The position numbers and the translations under genes are program-made. A stretch of 60,583 nt of DNA from a virus. Below the pieces are notes generated by a model. It did not search any database and had not been told where the DNA came from. It was given only the letters and a program-made list of their open reading frames with translations. Position 1 is the first letter of the stretch. Each line of letters begins with the position of its first letter. Below are positions 46,129 to 53,339 of this stretch, piece after piece. The stretch covers positions 1 through 60,583 of the IMG/VR virus record IMGVR_UViG_3300028872_000001, one strand, 5' to 3'.

Positions 46129-46775
46129 AACTTCACAAAGGCTGGTGGTTCCCGGACCATGAGCAGCACCTCACGGCCTGGATGGACAGCAAGAAGAACA
46201 AGGTCGAGATGAACGGTCGGTCGGCCTACCAAGGATCGAAACAGATCGCGGCGCTCAAGCGCTGCACTTCGTTCCGGCTGGCCGTGGATGTCGGAGCGCA
46301 CGTCGGGCTCTGGAGCCGCAACCTGGCGTTCGCGTTCGACACCGTGTTCGCCTTCGAGCCGGTAGCCGAACACCGCGAGTGCTTCCAGAAGAACGTCACT
46401 GGAGTTGGCCAAGTCACTCTGTTGCCGTACGCGCTCGGGGCCAAGCCCAGCATGGTCTCCATTGACACCGAAGTCGGAAGCAGCGGTAACAGCGCGGTGG
46501 GCGGGCCTGGTGAGATCGAGATGCGCACCCTCGACAGCTTCGGGCTCAACGACCTGGACTTCCTGAAGATCGACACCGAAGGCTTTGAAGAGAACGTCCT
46601 GCGCGGCGGTGAGCAGACGATCAAGGCTTGCAAGCCAGTGATCGTCGTGGAGCAGAAGCGGGAGATGGCCTCGCGGTTCGGGCTACCCACGCTGGGCGCC
46701 GTGCACCTCCTGGAGTCGTGGGGCTACAAGGTGGTCGAGGAGATAAGCGGTGACTACATCTTGGTGCCGACATGA
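46125..46775 (+). CDS. FkbM-family methyltransferase (216 aa)
   Basis: VDVGAHVGLWSRNLAFAFDT is the SAM loop, followed by VFAFEPVAEHRECFQKN and, later, LDSFGLNDLDFLKIDTEGFE with NVLRGGEQTI, the diagnostic FkbM pattern. Family members O-methylate sugars and related metabolites. ATGA coupled to the GT9-like gene, so methylation of a glycan is the simplest reading. Confidence 0.87.
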   Translation: MKLHKGWWFPDHEQHLTAWMDSKKNKVEMNGRSAYQGSKQIAALKRCTSFRLAVDVGAHVGLWSRNLAFAFDTVFAFEPVAEHRECFQKNVTGVGQVTLLPYALGAKPSMVSIDTEVGSSGNSAVGGPGEIEMRTLDSFGLNDLDFLKIDTEGFEENVLRGGEQTIKACKPVIVVEQKREMASRFGLPTLGAVHLLESWGYKVVEEISGDYILVPT

Positions 46776-46972
46776 AACTCAAGAAGTACATCGTGGACGG
46801 GAAACCGGTAGAGGCCGGAACGCACAGGTCGGCGCTACGGAAAGCACGGGGCTACAAGTCCTTCCCTGGGCACCACGTGGAGGAGTGCGCTGAAGGAACT
46901 GAAGGCTGTGCTCGTGTCGAGGACGGCGACGGGAATCTGATCTGTTGGGTAGTCGAAGTGGAGCACGGTTGA
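46772..46972 (+). CDS. Small hypothetical protein (66 aa)
   Basis: ATGA overlap with the FkbM gene. Basic start (KLKKYIVDGKPVEAGTHRSA), Cys/acidic end (ECAEGTEGCARVEDGDGNLI). No family recognised. Confidence 0.58.
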   Translation: MKLKKYIVDGKPVEAGTHRSALRKARGYKSFPGHHVEECAEGTEGCARVEDGDGNLICWVVEVEHG

Positions 46973-46974
46973 AC

Positions 46975-47670
46975 ATGAGAATCCTGATCGGCTACGACGA
47001 ACGCGAAGCGGAAGCCGCGCGTGTCGCGCTCAAGTCGCTGCGCAGCGTGTCCAACGTGCCGGCTGAACTGCTGGACGCGGAGAAGCTGGCGGCCCACGGC
47101 CTGCTCAACAGGCTCGGCGACCACCGGGGCGGCCAGGACTATGACCTGGTGTCCAACGCGAAGAAGAGCACCCGCTTCGCGGTCTCGCGCTTCCTCACTC
47201 CGATCCTGTGCCAGGAGGGTTTCGCACTCTTCACCGACTGCGACGTGGTGTTCCTGCGCAACCCGGAAGAGATGTTGAACGAGATCGAACCGGGCAAGGC
47301 CGTCTACGTCGTGAAGCACGACTACACGCCATCCACCCGGTTCAAGATGGTGAATCAGGAGCAGAGCAACTACGTCAGGAAAAACCAATCTTCGGTGATG
47401 TTGTTCGACTGCTCCCACCCCGCCAACCGCCGGCTCACGCTCTGGGACGTGAACAACCGGCCTGGCCGCGACCTGCACAGGTTTTACTGGCTGCACGACG
47501 ACGAGATCGGTGACCTGAGCCCGGCCTGGAACTGGCTCTGCGACGAAGTAGAGAGGCCCGACAACCTGGGCATAGCCCATATGACTCTAGGAGGGCCTTG
47601 GATACCAGGCTGGGTCACCGGTAAGGGGTGTTTCGACAACGAGTGGTGGGAGGCGGCGCGCAATGAGTGA
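46975..47670 (+). CDS. GT8-type glycosyltransferase (231 aa)
   Basis: GT-A fold. ILIGYDEREAEAARVALKSL at the N-terminus, then SRFLTPILCQEGFALFTDCD with VVF, contains the DxD metal/UDP site (DCD, about residues 90-92). A later NQSSVMLFDCSHPANRR and RFYWLHDDEIGDLSPAWNW, then a His in GIAHMTLGGPW, match GT8/glycogenin-like enzymes. Last confident gene of the plus-strand operon; a hairpin follows. Confidence 0.82.
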   Translation: MRILIGYDEREAEAARVALKSLRSVSNVPAELLDAEKLAAHGLLNRLGDHRGGQDYDLVSNAKKSTRFAVSRFLTPILCQEGFALFTDCDVVFLRNPEEMLNEIEPGKAVYVVKHDYTPSTRFKMVNQEQSNYVRKNQSSVMLFDCSHPANRRLTLWDVNNRPGRDLHRFYWLHDDEIGDLSPAWNWLCDEVERPDNLGIAHMTLGGPWIPGWVTGKGCFDNEWWEAARNE

Positions 47671-47686
47671 GAACGCCCTCGTCCAC

Positions 47687-47702
47687 AAGGCGGCCGGGCC
47701 TT
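47687..47702. terminator. Candidate bidirectional terminator between convergent operons
   Basis: AAGGC (47687-47691) pairs with GCCTT (47698-47702) over a GGCCGG loop that can also pair internally; TCT follows on the plus strand. It lies at the point where the plus-strand operon meets the minus-strand lysis genes. Confidence 0.45.
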
Positions 47703-47703
47703 T

Positions 47704-47943
47704 CTACTTCGGCCAAGCCTCAAGCACCGAGTCGAGCCGCGAAGCGCACTCGTCGTACAGCACGATGACCTCGCGGCTCCACAGCACCTGGTCTGCGCCG
47801 GTCTTACCGGTCGGGGCTGGAAGCGCTGGGCAGCGCCGGTCCAAGTTGGCGGCGAGCGTTGGAGGCGGCGATGTCGTCAGAGAGGATGCGCAACCCACCG
47901 TCATCAAGACACACGTTGCGGTACACAGGCTTTTCCAGAACAC
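47704..47943 (-). CDS. Rz1-type outer-membrane spanin lipoprotein (79 aa)
   Basis: GTG start at 47943 with AAGGAGG 6 nt upstream. The N-terminus MFWKSLCTATCVLMTVGCAS is a signal peptide with a lipobox-like TVGC. The mature part is Pro-rich (TTSPPPTLAANLDRRCPALP), the hallmark of o-spanins. It starts inside the Rz gene in another reading frame and extends beyond it, an overlapped Rz/Rz1 layout. It would join Rz to fuse inner and outer membranes during lysis. Confidence 0.82.
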   Translation of the reverse strand: MFWKSLCTATCVLMTVGCASSLTTSPPPTLAANLDRRCPALPAPTGKTGADQVLWSREVIVLYDECASRLDSVLEAWPK

Positions 47944-48166
47944 GTTGAACCTCCTTCACGACGATGCGCTCTCGCGCACCACGTTGTTCTCGTTGAGTCT
48001 CAAACCTGGCCGATGCCTGTGAGACCATGCGTTGCTGCTCGTCGGCCACTTCCTTCTGAGCCTGGACCCTTTGCAGTTCCCGGGCGTCGGCTCGCCAGTC
48101 AGCGACCGTCCAGCCCAGACCGATCCCTGCAACCAGCGCCGCGCCAGCAACATAGGCGGCGATCAC
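47804..48166 (-). CDS. Rz-type inner-membrane spanin (120 aa)
   Basis: GTG overlapping the endolysin stop. The N-terminal membrane anchor IAAYVAGAALVAGIGLGWTV is followed by a coiled-coil periplasmic domain (RELQRVQAQKEVADEQQRMV, QREQRGARERIVVKEVQRVL) and a Cys-containing end (VCLDDGGLRILSDD). Rz1 is embedded in its 3' half. Completes the lysis cassette. Confidence 0.85.
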   Translation of the reverse strand: MIAAYVAGAALVAGIGLGWTVADWRADARELQRVQAQKEVADEQQRMVSQASARFETQREQRGARERIVVKEVQRVLEKPVYRNVCLDDGGLRILSDDIAASNARRQLGPALPSASSPDR

Positions 48167-48777
48167 GACAGGGCCTGCAAGGCGCGGTCGAACCGACAGC
48201 GCCGCTCGTCAGCACCCAGCATGGCTCGGCCGTTGATCTTGCGGGTGATGGCGTCGATCTGTGAGCCGTCAGCCAGGTCGTTGCAGCCGGCGGCGGACCA
48301 GAACCATGCGGCGGTCATGGCCGCGCTCTCAGGCTCAGCCACCATGGCCGGGTGGTTCTTCAGGTCCACCCCGAGCGCCCCTCCGGCGGCCATGTAGTTG
48401 GCCCGGCCGGTGATCTGGAAGAGACCACGGCCCCGGTACCTCCACCCATCTCCGCTGGCGTCGTCGCCGTTGCCGAGCCTGTTGGCATACACGCGGTTGG
48501 CCAAGGCTTCAGGATTGCGGATGAGCGGCGCCGCAGCAGCGGTTGACGGCACGCTGGACGGGAACACGGCTGCGATGCGCTCCGGCGTCGAGTAGTGCAG
48601 GTTCTCCTCCAACCGGGTGAAGTTGACCGACTCGTGAGCCGCCTGGGCGATGAACGCCGCCATGCGCACCGGGCTGAGGATCTCGAAGCGCTCGAAGGCT
48701 TGCTGGAGCGGAGCGAGGAAGGTGCGGGCCTGGGTCGGCCCGATACCGCACGCGATCAGGTGGTCGAGAGTGAGCAT
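48163..48777 (-). CDS. Endolysin, GH19 chitinase-like (204 aa)
   Basis: Peptidoglycan-degrading glycosidase. FIAQAAHESVNFTRLEENLH holds the catalytic Glu pair (HES at about 48-50 and EEN at about 57-59). GWRYRGRGLFQITGRANYMA is the conserved second block, and NRVYANRLGNGDDASGDGW lies between. No signal peptide, so holin-dependent release is expected. GGAGG upstream of the ATG at 48777. Confidence 0.9.
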   Translation of the reverse strand: MLTLDHLIACGIGPTQARTFLAPLQQAFERFEILSPVRMAAFIAQAAHESVNFTRLEENLHYSTPERIAAVFPSSVPSTAAAAPLIRNPEALANRVYANRLGNGDDASGDGWRYRGRGLFQITGRANYMAAGGALGVDLKNHPAMVAEPESAAMTAAWFWSAAGCNDLADGSQIDAITRKINGRAMLGADERRCRFDRALQALS

Positions 48778-48833
48778 GGTTTGTGCCCTCCTCAGACCAT
48801 GCTACGCCCGGCCCCCGGGCGGCGCAACGGCTG

Positions 48834-49208
48834 TTACCTTCCAGCCAGGCGAACGCGACTCGGGACTCGCTGCTGGTGCACCTGCTGACCTGGCTTGAGA
48901 GTGCCCTCCGGGGCTCCGTGGCGCCAGCGGGCCGACCCTGCCAGCAGGTAGACCATGACGCCGACGCTCAATACCGCGACCCCGATCCGTGGTTGCGCCA
49001 TCAGGTCCACGACCCAGCCTTCGGCTCCGTAAGCACGCAGCAATCTCCAGTCCAGCGCCGTCATGCCGGCCACAAACAGGCTCAACGCCAGGACGGCGTG
49101 CTGGAACACTACCACGCCCCGGGTCCGGCCGGAGACCATGAACGCTATGCGGCACAGCACCGCCCAGATGGCCATGTTGGCCGCGATCAACGTCACGATC
49201 GTCATCAT
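48834..49208 (-). CDS. Small membrane protein, holin candidate (124 aa)
   Basis: Three probable membrane spans (IVTLIAANMAIWAVLCRIAF, HAVLALSLFVAGMTALDW and VAVLSVGVMVYLLAG) and a basic C-terminal tail. ATG at 49208 with AGGGGTGAG. It lies directly upstream of the endolysin, the usual holin position, and has class I holin topology. No family recognised, so holin status is by location and topology. Confidence 0.6.
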   Translation of the reverse strand: MMTIVTLIAANMAIWAVLCRIAFMVSGRTRGVVVFQHAVLALSLFVAGMTALDWRLLRAYGAEGWVVDLMAQPRIGVAVLSVGVMVYLLAGSARWRHGAPEGTLKPGQQVHQQRVPSRVRLAGR

Positions 49209-49212
49209 TTAC

Positions 49213-49617
49213 TCACCCCTTAGATCGCGATTCCACGAATCGCTCAATGCGGCGCTTGACTAGCGCCGCAGACCACTGACCAACCCTGATCCAGTCCATG
49301 CCGATGGCGGGAATCCCAAGCGCGACAAAGAACAACCAGTCGGTAGGGTTACCACCGTTGTGGGCCGCTAGCCAGGTGGCCGCCGTGCTGGCGCTGCCGA
49401 CCGTCACCACGAACGAGACCATCACGAACCATAGCGCACGCACCCTCACCCCGCCGCCTTCAGGGTCGGACTGCAGCCTCAACAGGCCGACCAACATGCC
49501 CCCGAACCACCCGAACACGATCAGCGCGAATGTGCTGATTAAAGGCCCCATTTGCTGGCCGAACACCACCGTCGCTACGACGGCGATGAAGGTCTCAAGA
49601 TTTGGTATTTTTTCCAC
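49213..49617 (-). CDS. Membrane protein, holin/antiholin candidate (134 aa)
   Basis: I chose the GTG at 49617 (GGAG 8 nt upstream), which overlaps the preceding gene by 23 nt; a TTG at 49638 is possible. Four hydrophobic stretches (FIAVVATVVFGQQMGPLIST, FALIVFGWFGGMLVGLL, ALWFVMVSFVVTVGSASTAA, WLFFVALGIPAIG) with a charged C-terminus. Second of four neighbouring small membrane genes in the lysis region. Confidence 0.6.
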   Translation of the reverse strand: MEKIPNLETFIAVVATVVFGQQMGPLISTFALIVFGWFGGMLVGLLRLQSDPEGGGVRVRALWFVMVSFVVTVGSASTAATWLAAHNGGNPTDWLFFVALGIPAIGMDWIRVGQWSAALVKRRIERFVESRSKG

Positions 49618-49972
49618 GACTACTGCTCCGTACGGCAAGCGAAACCATGAGACCGATGTACATCCCTAGCAAGGTGATCGGGGTGTTGAACACCCCATCA
49701 CATTGGGCCTCGCCAGGCACCGGGGTCCACGGCTCGATGAGCCAGGCTACGGAACAACCGGCGGTGGCAAGCTGGAGGCAAATGAGGTACGCCAGCACCA
49801 ACCCCATCTCCTCGCTGCGGTGGAACACCGCGGCCAGCAGGCCCAGCAGCAACGCCGTATAGATGGCCCCGGAGGCGTTCCACACGTTCGCCTGCATCGC
49901 GATGGGTGCCCACATCCACCCAAAGCGGGCGCAGAGCCCCACCAGCAGGAGGACGAGGGCCAGCGACTTCAC
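49595..49972 (-). CDS. Membrane protein (125 aa)
   Basis: GTG overlapping the stop of the short gene upstream. Hydrophobic segments SLALVLLLVGLCARFGWMWA, AIYTALLLGLLAAVF, VLAYLICLQLATAGCSVAWL and TLLGMYIGLMVSLAV suggest four spans. Possibly part of a multi-component holin system; no family recognised. Confidence 0.6.
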   Translation of the reverse strand: MKSLALVLLLVGLCARFGWMWAPIAMQANVWNASGAIYTALLLGLLAAVFHRSEEMGLVLAYLICLQLATAGCSVAWLIEPWTPVPGEAQCDGVFNTPITLLGMYIGLMVSLAVRSSSRGKNTKS

Positions 49973-50100
49973 ACCGGGGTCGTCGGGTGGGGGCCGACCA
50001 GCACCACCAGCAAGCCGTCTTTCACTTTGGACTCGGGGAGCTTCTTCACGCCGTAGATGGTCGCACGGTAGGCGACCAAGGCCAGCAGGATCTCGATCAT
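49969..50100 (-). CDS. Short membrane-associated protein (43 aa)
   Basis: ATG at 50100 with an excellent Shine-Dalgarno sequence (AAGGAGA) and a stop that overlaps the next GTG. The product begins MIEILLALVAYRATIYGVKK and ends in a hydrophobic Val/Leu stretch. The strong ribosome site, and a position only 11 nt after the large ejection-protein gene, make it a probable real gene missed by length cut-offs. Confidence 0.65.
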   Translation of the reverse strand: MIEILLALVAYRATIYGVKKLPESKVKDGLLVVLVGPHPTTPV

Positions 50101-50111
50101 TGGGTTCTCCT

Positions 50112-53100
50112 TCAGGGTTTGGGTTTCTTCATCGCGTCGCGCAGGGCCTGCACGATGCCTTTGCCGGCGAACGCATTGTCCACGGTCACCTCGCCGGTTG
50201 GTGTGACGCGCCCGATGCGGTTGCCTTGCTTGTTCACCGCCTCGAAACCGCCAGTCTTCACCGGCCGCAAGGTCACGCCTTCGGGTAAGGGTCTTTCTTT
50301 GCCGGCTTCGGCTTTGGTATCGGGAACGGGCTTTTCTTTGCGGGTTTCGGCGGTTTGACCATTTTGGTCTCCTTTGAGGTCTGAAGCCTTGGCACGAGGG
50401 CCGTCAGCTTCCTTGTTGATGATATTCTTGCTCTGCATCTCCTCCACGAATGCGAGACCGTCAGTGGTCTGCACGCGGCCTGGAGCGATATCGTGACCGG
50501 CATCCCGGACCGCCCGGTACATCATCTCCGCCAAGCCGCGCCTTCTGAGGTACGGGGCGACCTTCACGTTCTCGGCCACCAGAGTGCCGTCCTTGCGGAT
50601 CGCGAAGTCCACGAACCCCCGCCGCTGACCGGTCACCGGGTCATGCACCTCCACCAGGATCGCCTTCTCCTTCTTGTCGGCCCCAAGCACCTGTTCACTG
50701 ACCTTGACCTGGTAGGGGTCGCCCTTCTTGTCGAAGCCTTCAAGCTGACCGCGAGGCCCCTTCTCCAGCCGCACCTCGGCCTCCGGAGCCTTCGCCTCGC
50801 CTTTGCCGGGCGCGGTGAACAACTCCTTGGCCTCACCAACAGGGATCGCCTCTTCGACGCCCGAGTCGGTGACGTGAGTGGCCTCACCGGTGGGGAGCTT
50901 CTTCATCTCCGGTGCCCGACCGGTGGCGGGCTCGTTGGGCACCTCCGTGGCCTTGCCCACCGGGATCTTGCCGACCTTCTCGGTCTTGATCTCGGGCTGA
51001 CCTTCGGTCACCTCACCGACCGGGATCTTCTCCGGCTTCTCCAGGTCCTCAGCGCGCGCCAGCAGGCGCTCTTTCAGCTTCGCGTCCTTGACCCCCGCGG
51101 CCACCTGGCGCAACTCGGCCACGTCGGCCTTGAGCTTCTCGGCTTCGGCCTGGGCCTTGATCTCGCGCTTGAGCTTGGCGGCCTCCGCGGTCAGCGCCTT
51201 CTTCACGGCTTCTGACTTCGCACCCTGCTGCAACTGTTCGATCTCCGCCAGGCGCGGGTCGGTAGGCGCGACCTCGGTGGCCTCACCCACCGGGATCTTG
51301 CCGGGGTTCTGGGCTTCGAACTCGTCGATCGTCGCCAGCGCGTCCTGCATCGCGCGGCCGGTGGGCTCCGTGGCGCCGACCTCCTTCGGAGGACCGCCCA
51401 CCATGGCGTCGGGCAGGTCCGGACGCCCAGGCACGGCCGGGATCTGCTCGCCGGCTCGCCGGCCGGGAGTTGGGGGTTCGGCCACCACCTGCTTCACCGG
51501 GCCGGCATCCGACTGGTTCTCTCGGGAGATCCGTAGGTCGGCGCCACCGGGGCGCACCCGGGCAGGCCCGCCGGCCTCATCGACCGCGGGCACCAGCCCC
51601 TCAGTCGGAACCACCTCCTGGCGGCCTGCGGACGCCGTAGCGCCGGGCGCGGTCTCCCAGTCTGGCGTCAAGTCGCCCAGCGGGCCCGCGGGCGGTGCAC
51701 CGTCCTCCCGAGCCGGGAATGGTGACTGCTCGGCGGTGAGTTCCGGCTTGGGGGCCGGGGCTTGGGGTTTCTTGCCTGCCATGCGCTTCTGCATGAATTC
51801 GCTACCCAGGGCGGCACGCGCCCCGGGCCGGGCGACGAGCGCCGCCAGCGCGGTGGTCGGGCCGTGAAGCGCCGCCAGCAGAATGTCGCGGAAGTCAGGG
51901 CCGGTACCGCCGGACTTGCCCTTCTTCTGTGCGAGGCCCTCCTCGCCGAACTGCTTGGCGAACTCAGCGATCTGCTTGGCACCTCCGGTGAGCTTGGCAC
52001 CCTTCTCCAGCGCCCGTTTGTAGGCCATGGCGTTCACCTCGCCCGGCTTGCCGTCCATGGCCTCGTCCAACAGGTACGTCTTGGCGATGCGCACCCGGGC
52101 AGCCTGGTACTTGGCCACCGCGTCGGCGAGTTCCGGCGAGCGCTTCGTCTCCGCCATGCGTGTCAACGCCCGGTCCAAGGAGTTGTCCACCGCAGATGCA
52201 GCCGCACGGTACGAGGCCCCGAGCTTCTTGTCGCCGGCCCGGAACGCCTTGTCGGCCTCGTTGCGCAGGTCCTTCACCACCTCGATCGCGGAGGCCGAAT
52301 CCACATCCGCCTTGCGCAGGCCTTCGACGCGCTTGATGATGGGATTGTTCAGCAGCTCCGGGAAGTCCTTGGCGGCCTCGGTGTACGGCCTGGTGATGTT
52401 GTCCAGGTCCTTGCCGTACTGGGCGTCGTTCTCGAACCGGCCAACGTCCTTCACGACCGCGTAGTTCTCACCTTCCTGCTTGCGGATCGCGGCTGTGGCT
52501 TCAGGCGTCGCCGGCACGTCGTCAGGCAGGCCCACGTCCTGACGGGCGAGCCTGGAGGTGTTCTCGGCGTTGTGGGCGGAGAACTCCTTCTCCAGCCGCC
52601 CAGAACCGGCTGCGGTCTGAGTCATGCGGGCAGCCACACCGGCATTGGCCGCCTTCGGGGTCAGCTTGTACCCGGCCTCGTGCGCGGCTTCGATGCCGGC
52701 CCGTTCCGGGGCCGCGAGGGCGGCTTCCTTAGCAGCCTTCACTTCTCGGGCAACCGTGCGGGTGGCGTTGAACTTCCGGTTCGCGTCCAGCGCCGCGGAG
52801 CCCGCGGTACGCAGGTCGCGACCCACCATCCGGCTGGCACTGCTGAGTGCTGCGGCTTCAGCCGGCAGGCCTCCCAGAGGTGCGAGTTGGGACAGACCCT
52901 CGGCCGCCTGGGCTGCACGCTCTTGCCCAAGTTCACTGCGGGGGTTGTAGACGAGGCTGGCGGCCCCCTCCTTGGCACCCGCACCGATCGCGTCCAGCGC
53001 CGGCACGCTGCCGTCCGCCTGGCGACGCAGCCCGCCGCTGGCAGCCGAGCCTGCGAACGCCCCGAGGCCCCCACCCACGGCCCCGAGCAACCCGCCGGTG

Positions 53101-53339
53101 GCCGCGCTCGCCAGGTGCATGCCGGTTTCCACCAGCGCCGTGATCTTCTGCGTCAGCGTGGGTGGGGCAGACGACCGCCCCGGCAGGGAAGGTTGACTGA
53201 CCCGGCCGGAGGCGGGGTCCAGTGTCGGGACGCTGGAGAAGGCCGGCGCGGGCGCAGCATCGCCTCCGGCGTCCATCTCGAAACCAGGAGGTGGCGGCGG
53301 ATCTTCCTCGAAGCCGGGAGGCAGTGCAGGATCATTCAT
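50112..53339 (-). CDS. Internal virion / ejection-type protein with KIPVGEATEV repeats and GNAT-like C-terminus (1075 aa)
   Basis: Begins with duplicated PPGFE units (ALPPGFEEDPPPPPGFEMD), common at the start of podovirus internal proteins, then a Gly/Ala membrane-active-like stretch (TGGLLGAVGGGLGAFAGSAA). A long helical body follows (about 100-450). From about residue 690 the motif [K/A]IPVGEATEV recurs five times with variation (for example GKIPVGEATEVAPTDPR, EKIPVGEVTEGQ, GKIPVGKATEV). The end (VAPYLRRRGLAEMMYRAVRD, TTDGLAFVEEM) resembles a GNAT acetyltransferase acetyl-CoA loop. I chose the ATG at 53339 (ATGA overlap); 53354 is possible. Confidence 0.75.
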   Translation of the reverse strand: MNDPALPPGFEEDPPPPPGFEMDAGGDAAPAPAFSSVPTLDPASGRVSQPSLPGRSSAPPTLTQKITALVETGMHLASAATGGLLGAVGGGLGAFAGSAASGGLRRQADGSVPALDAIGAGAKEGAASLVYNPRSELGQERAAQAAEGLSQLAPLGGLPAEAAALSSASRMVGRDLRTAGSAALDANRKFNATRTVAREVKAAKEAALAAPERAGIEAAHEAGYKLTPKAANAGVAARMTQTAAGSGRLEKEFSAHNAENTSRLARQDVGLPDDVPATPEATAAIRKQEGENYAVVKDVGRFENDAQYGKDLDNITRPYTEAAKDFPELLNNPIIKRVEGLRKADVDSASAIEVVKDLRNEADKAFRAGDKKLGASYRAAASAVDNSLDRALTRMAETKRSPELADAVAKYQAARVRIAKTYLLDEAMDGKPGEVNAMAYKRALEKGAKLTGGAKQIAEFAKQFGEEGLAQKKGKSGGTGPDFRDILLAALHGPTTALAALVARPGARAALGSEFMQKRMAGKKPQAPAPKPELTAEQSPFPAREDGAPPAGPLGDLTPDWETAPGATASAGRQEVVPTEGLVPAVDEAGGPARVRPGGADLRISRENQSDAGPVKQVVAEPPTPGRRAGEQIPAVPGRPDLPDAMVGGPPKEVGATEPTGRAMQDALATIDEFEAQNPGKIPVGEATEVAPTDPRLAEIEQLQQGAKSEAVKKALTAEAAKLKREIKAQAEAEKLKADVAELRQVAAGVKDAKLKERLLARAEDLEKPEKIPVGEVTEGQPEIKTEKVGKIPVGKATEVPNEPATGRAPEMKKLPTGEATHVTDSGVEEAIPVGEAKELFTAPGKGEAKAPEAEVRLEKGPRGQLEGFDKKGDPYQVKVSEQVLGADKKEKAILVEVHDPVTGQRRGFVDFAIRKDGTLVAENVKVAPYLRRRGLAEMMYRAVRDAGHDIAPGRVQTTDGLAFVEEMQSKNIINKEADGPRAKASDLKGDQNGQTAETRKEKPVPDTKAEAGKERPLPEGVTLRPVKTGGFEAVNKQGNRIGRVTPTGEVTVDNAFAGKGIVQALRDAMKKPKP

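Noticed and set aside
47663-48022. Plus-strand frame of 119 codons beginning ATGAGTGAG after the GT8 gene
   Set aside because: It starts with a plausible overlap but runs antisense through both spanin genes, has no family resemblance, and lies beyond a candidate terminator. The spanin pair is far better supported.
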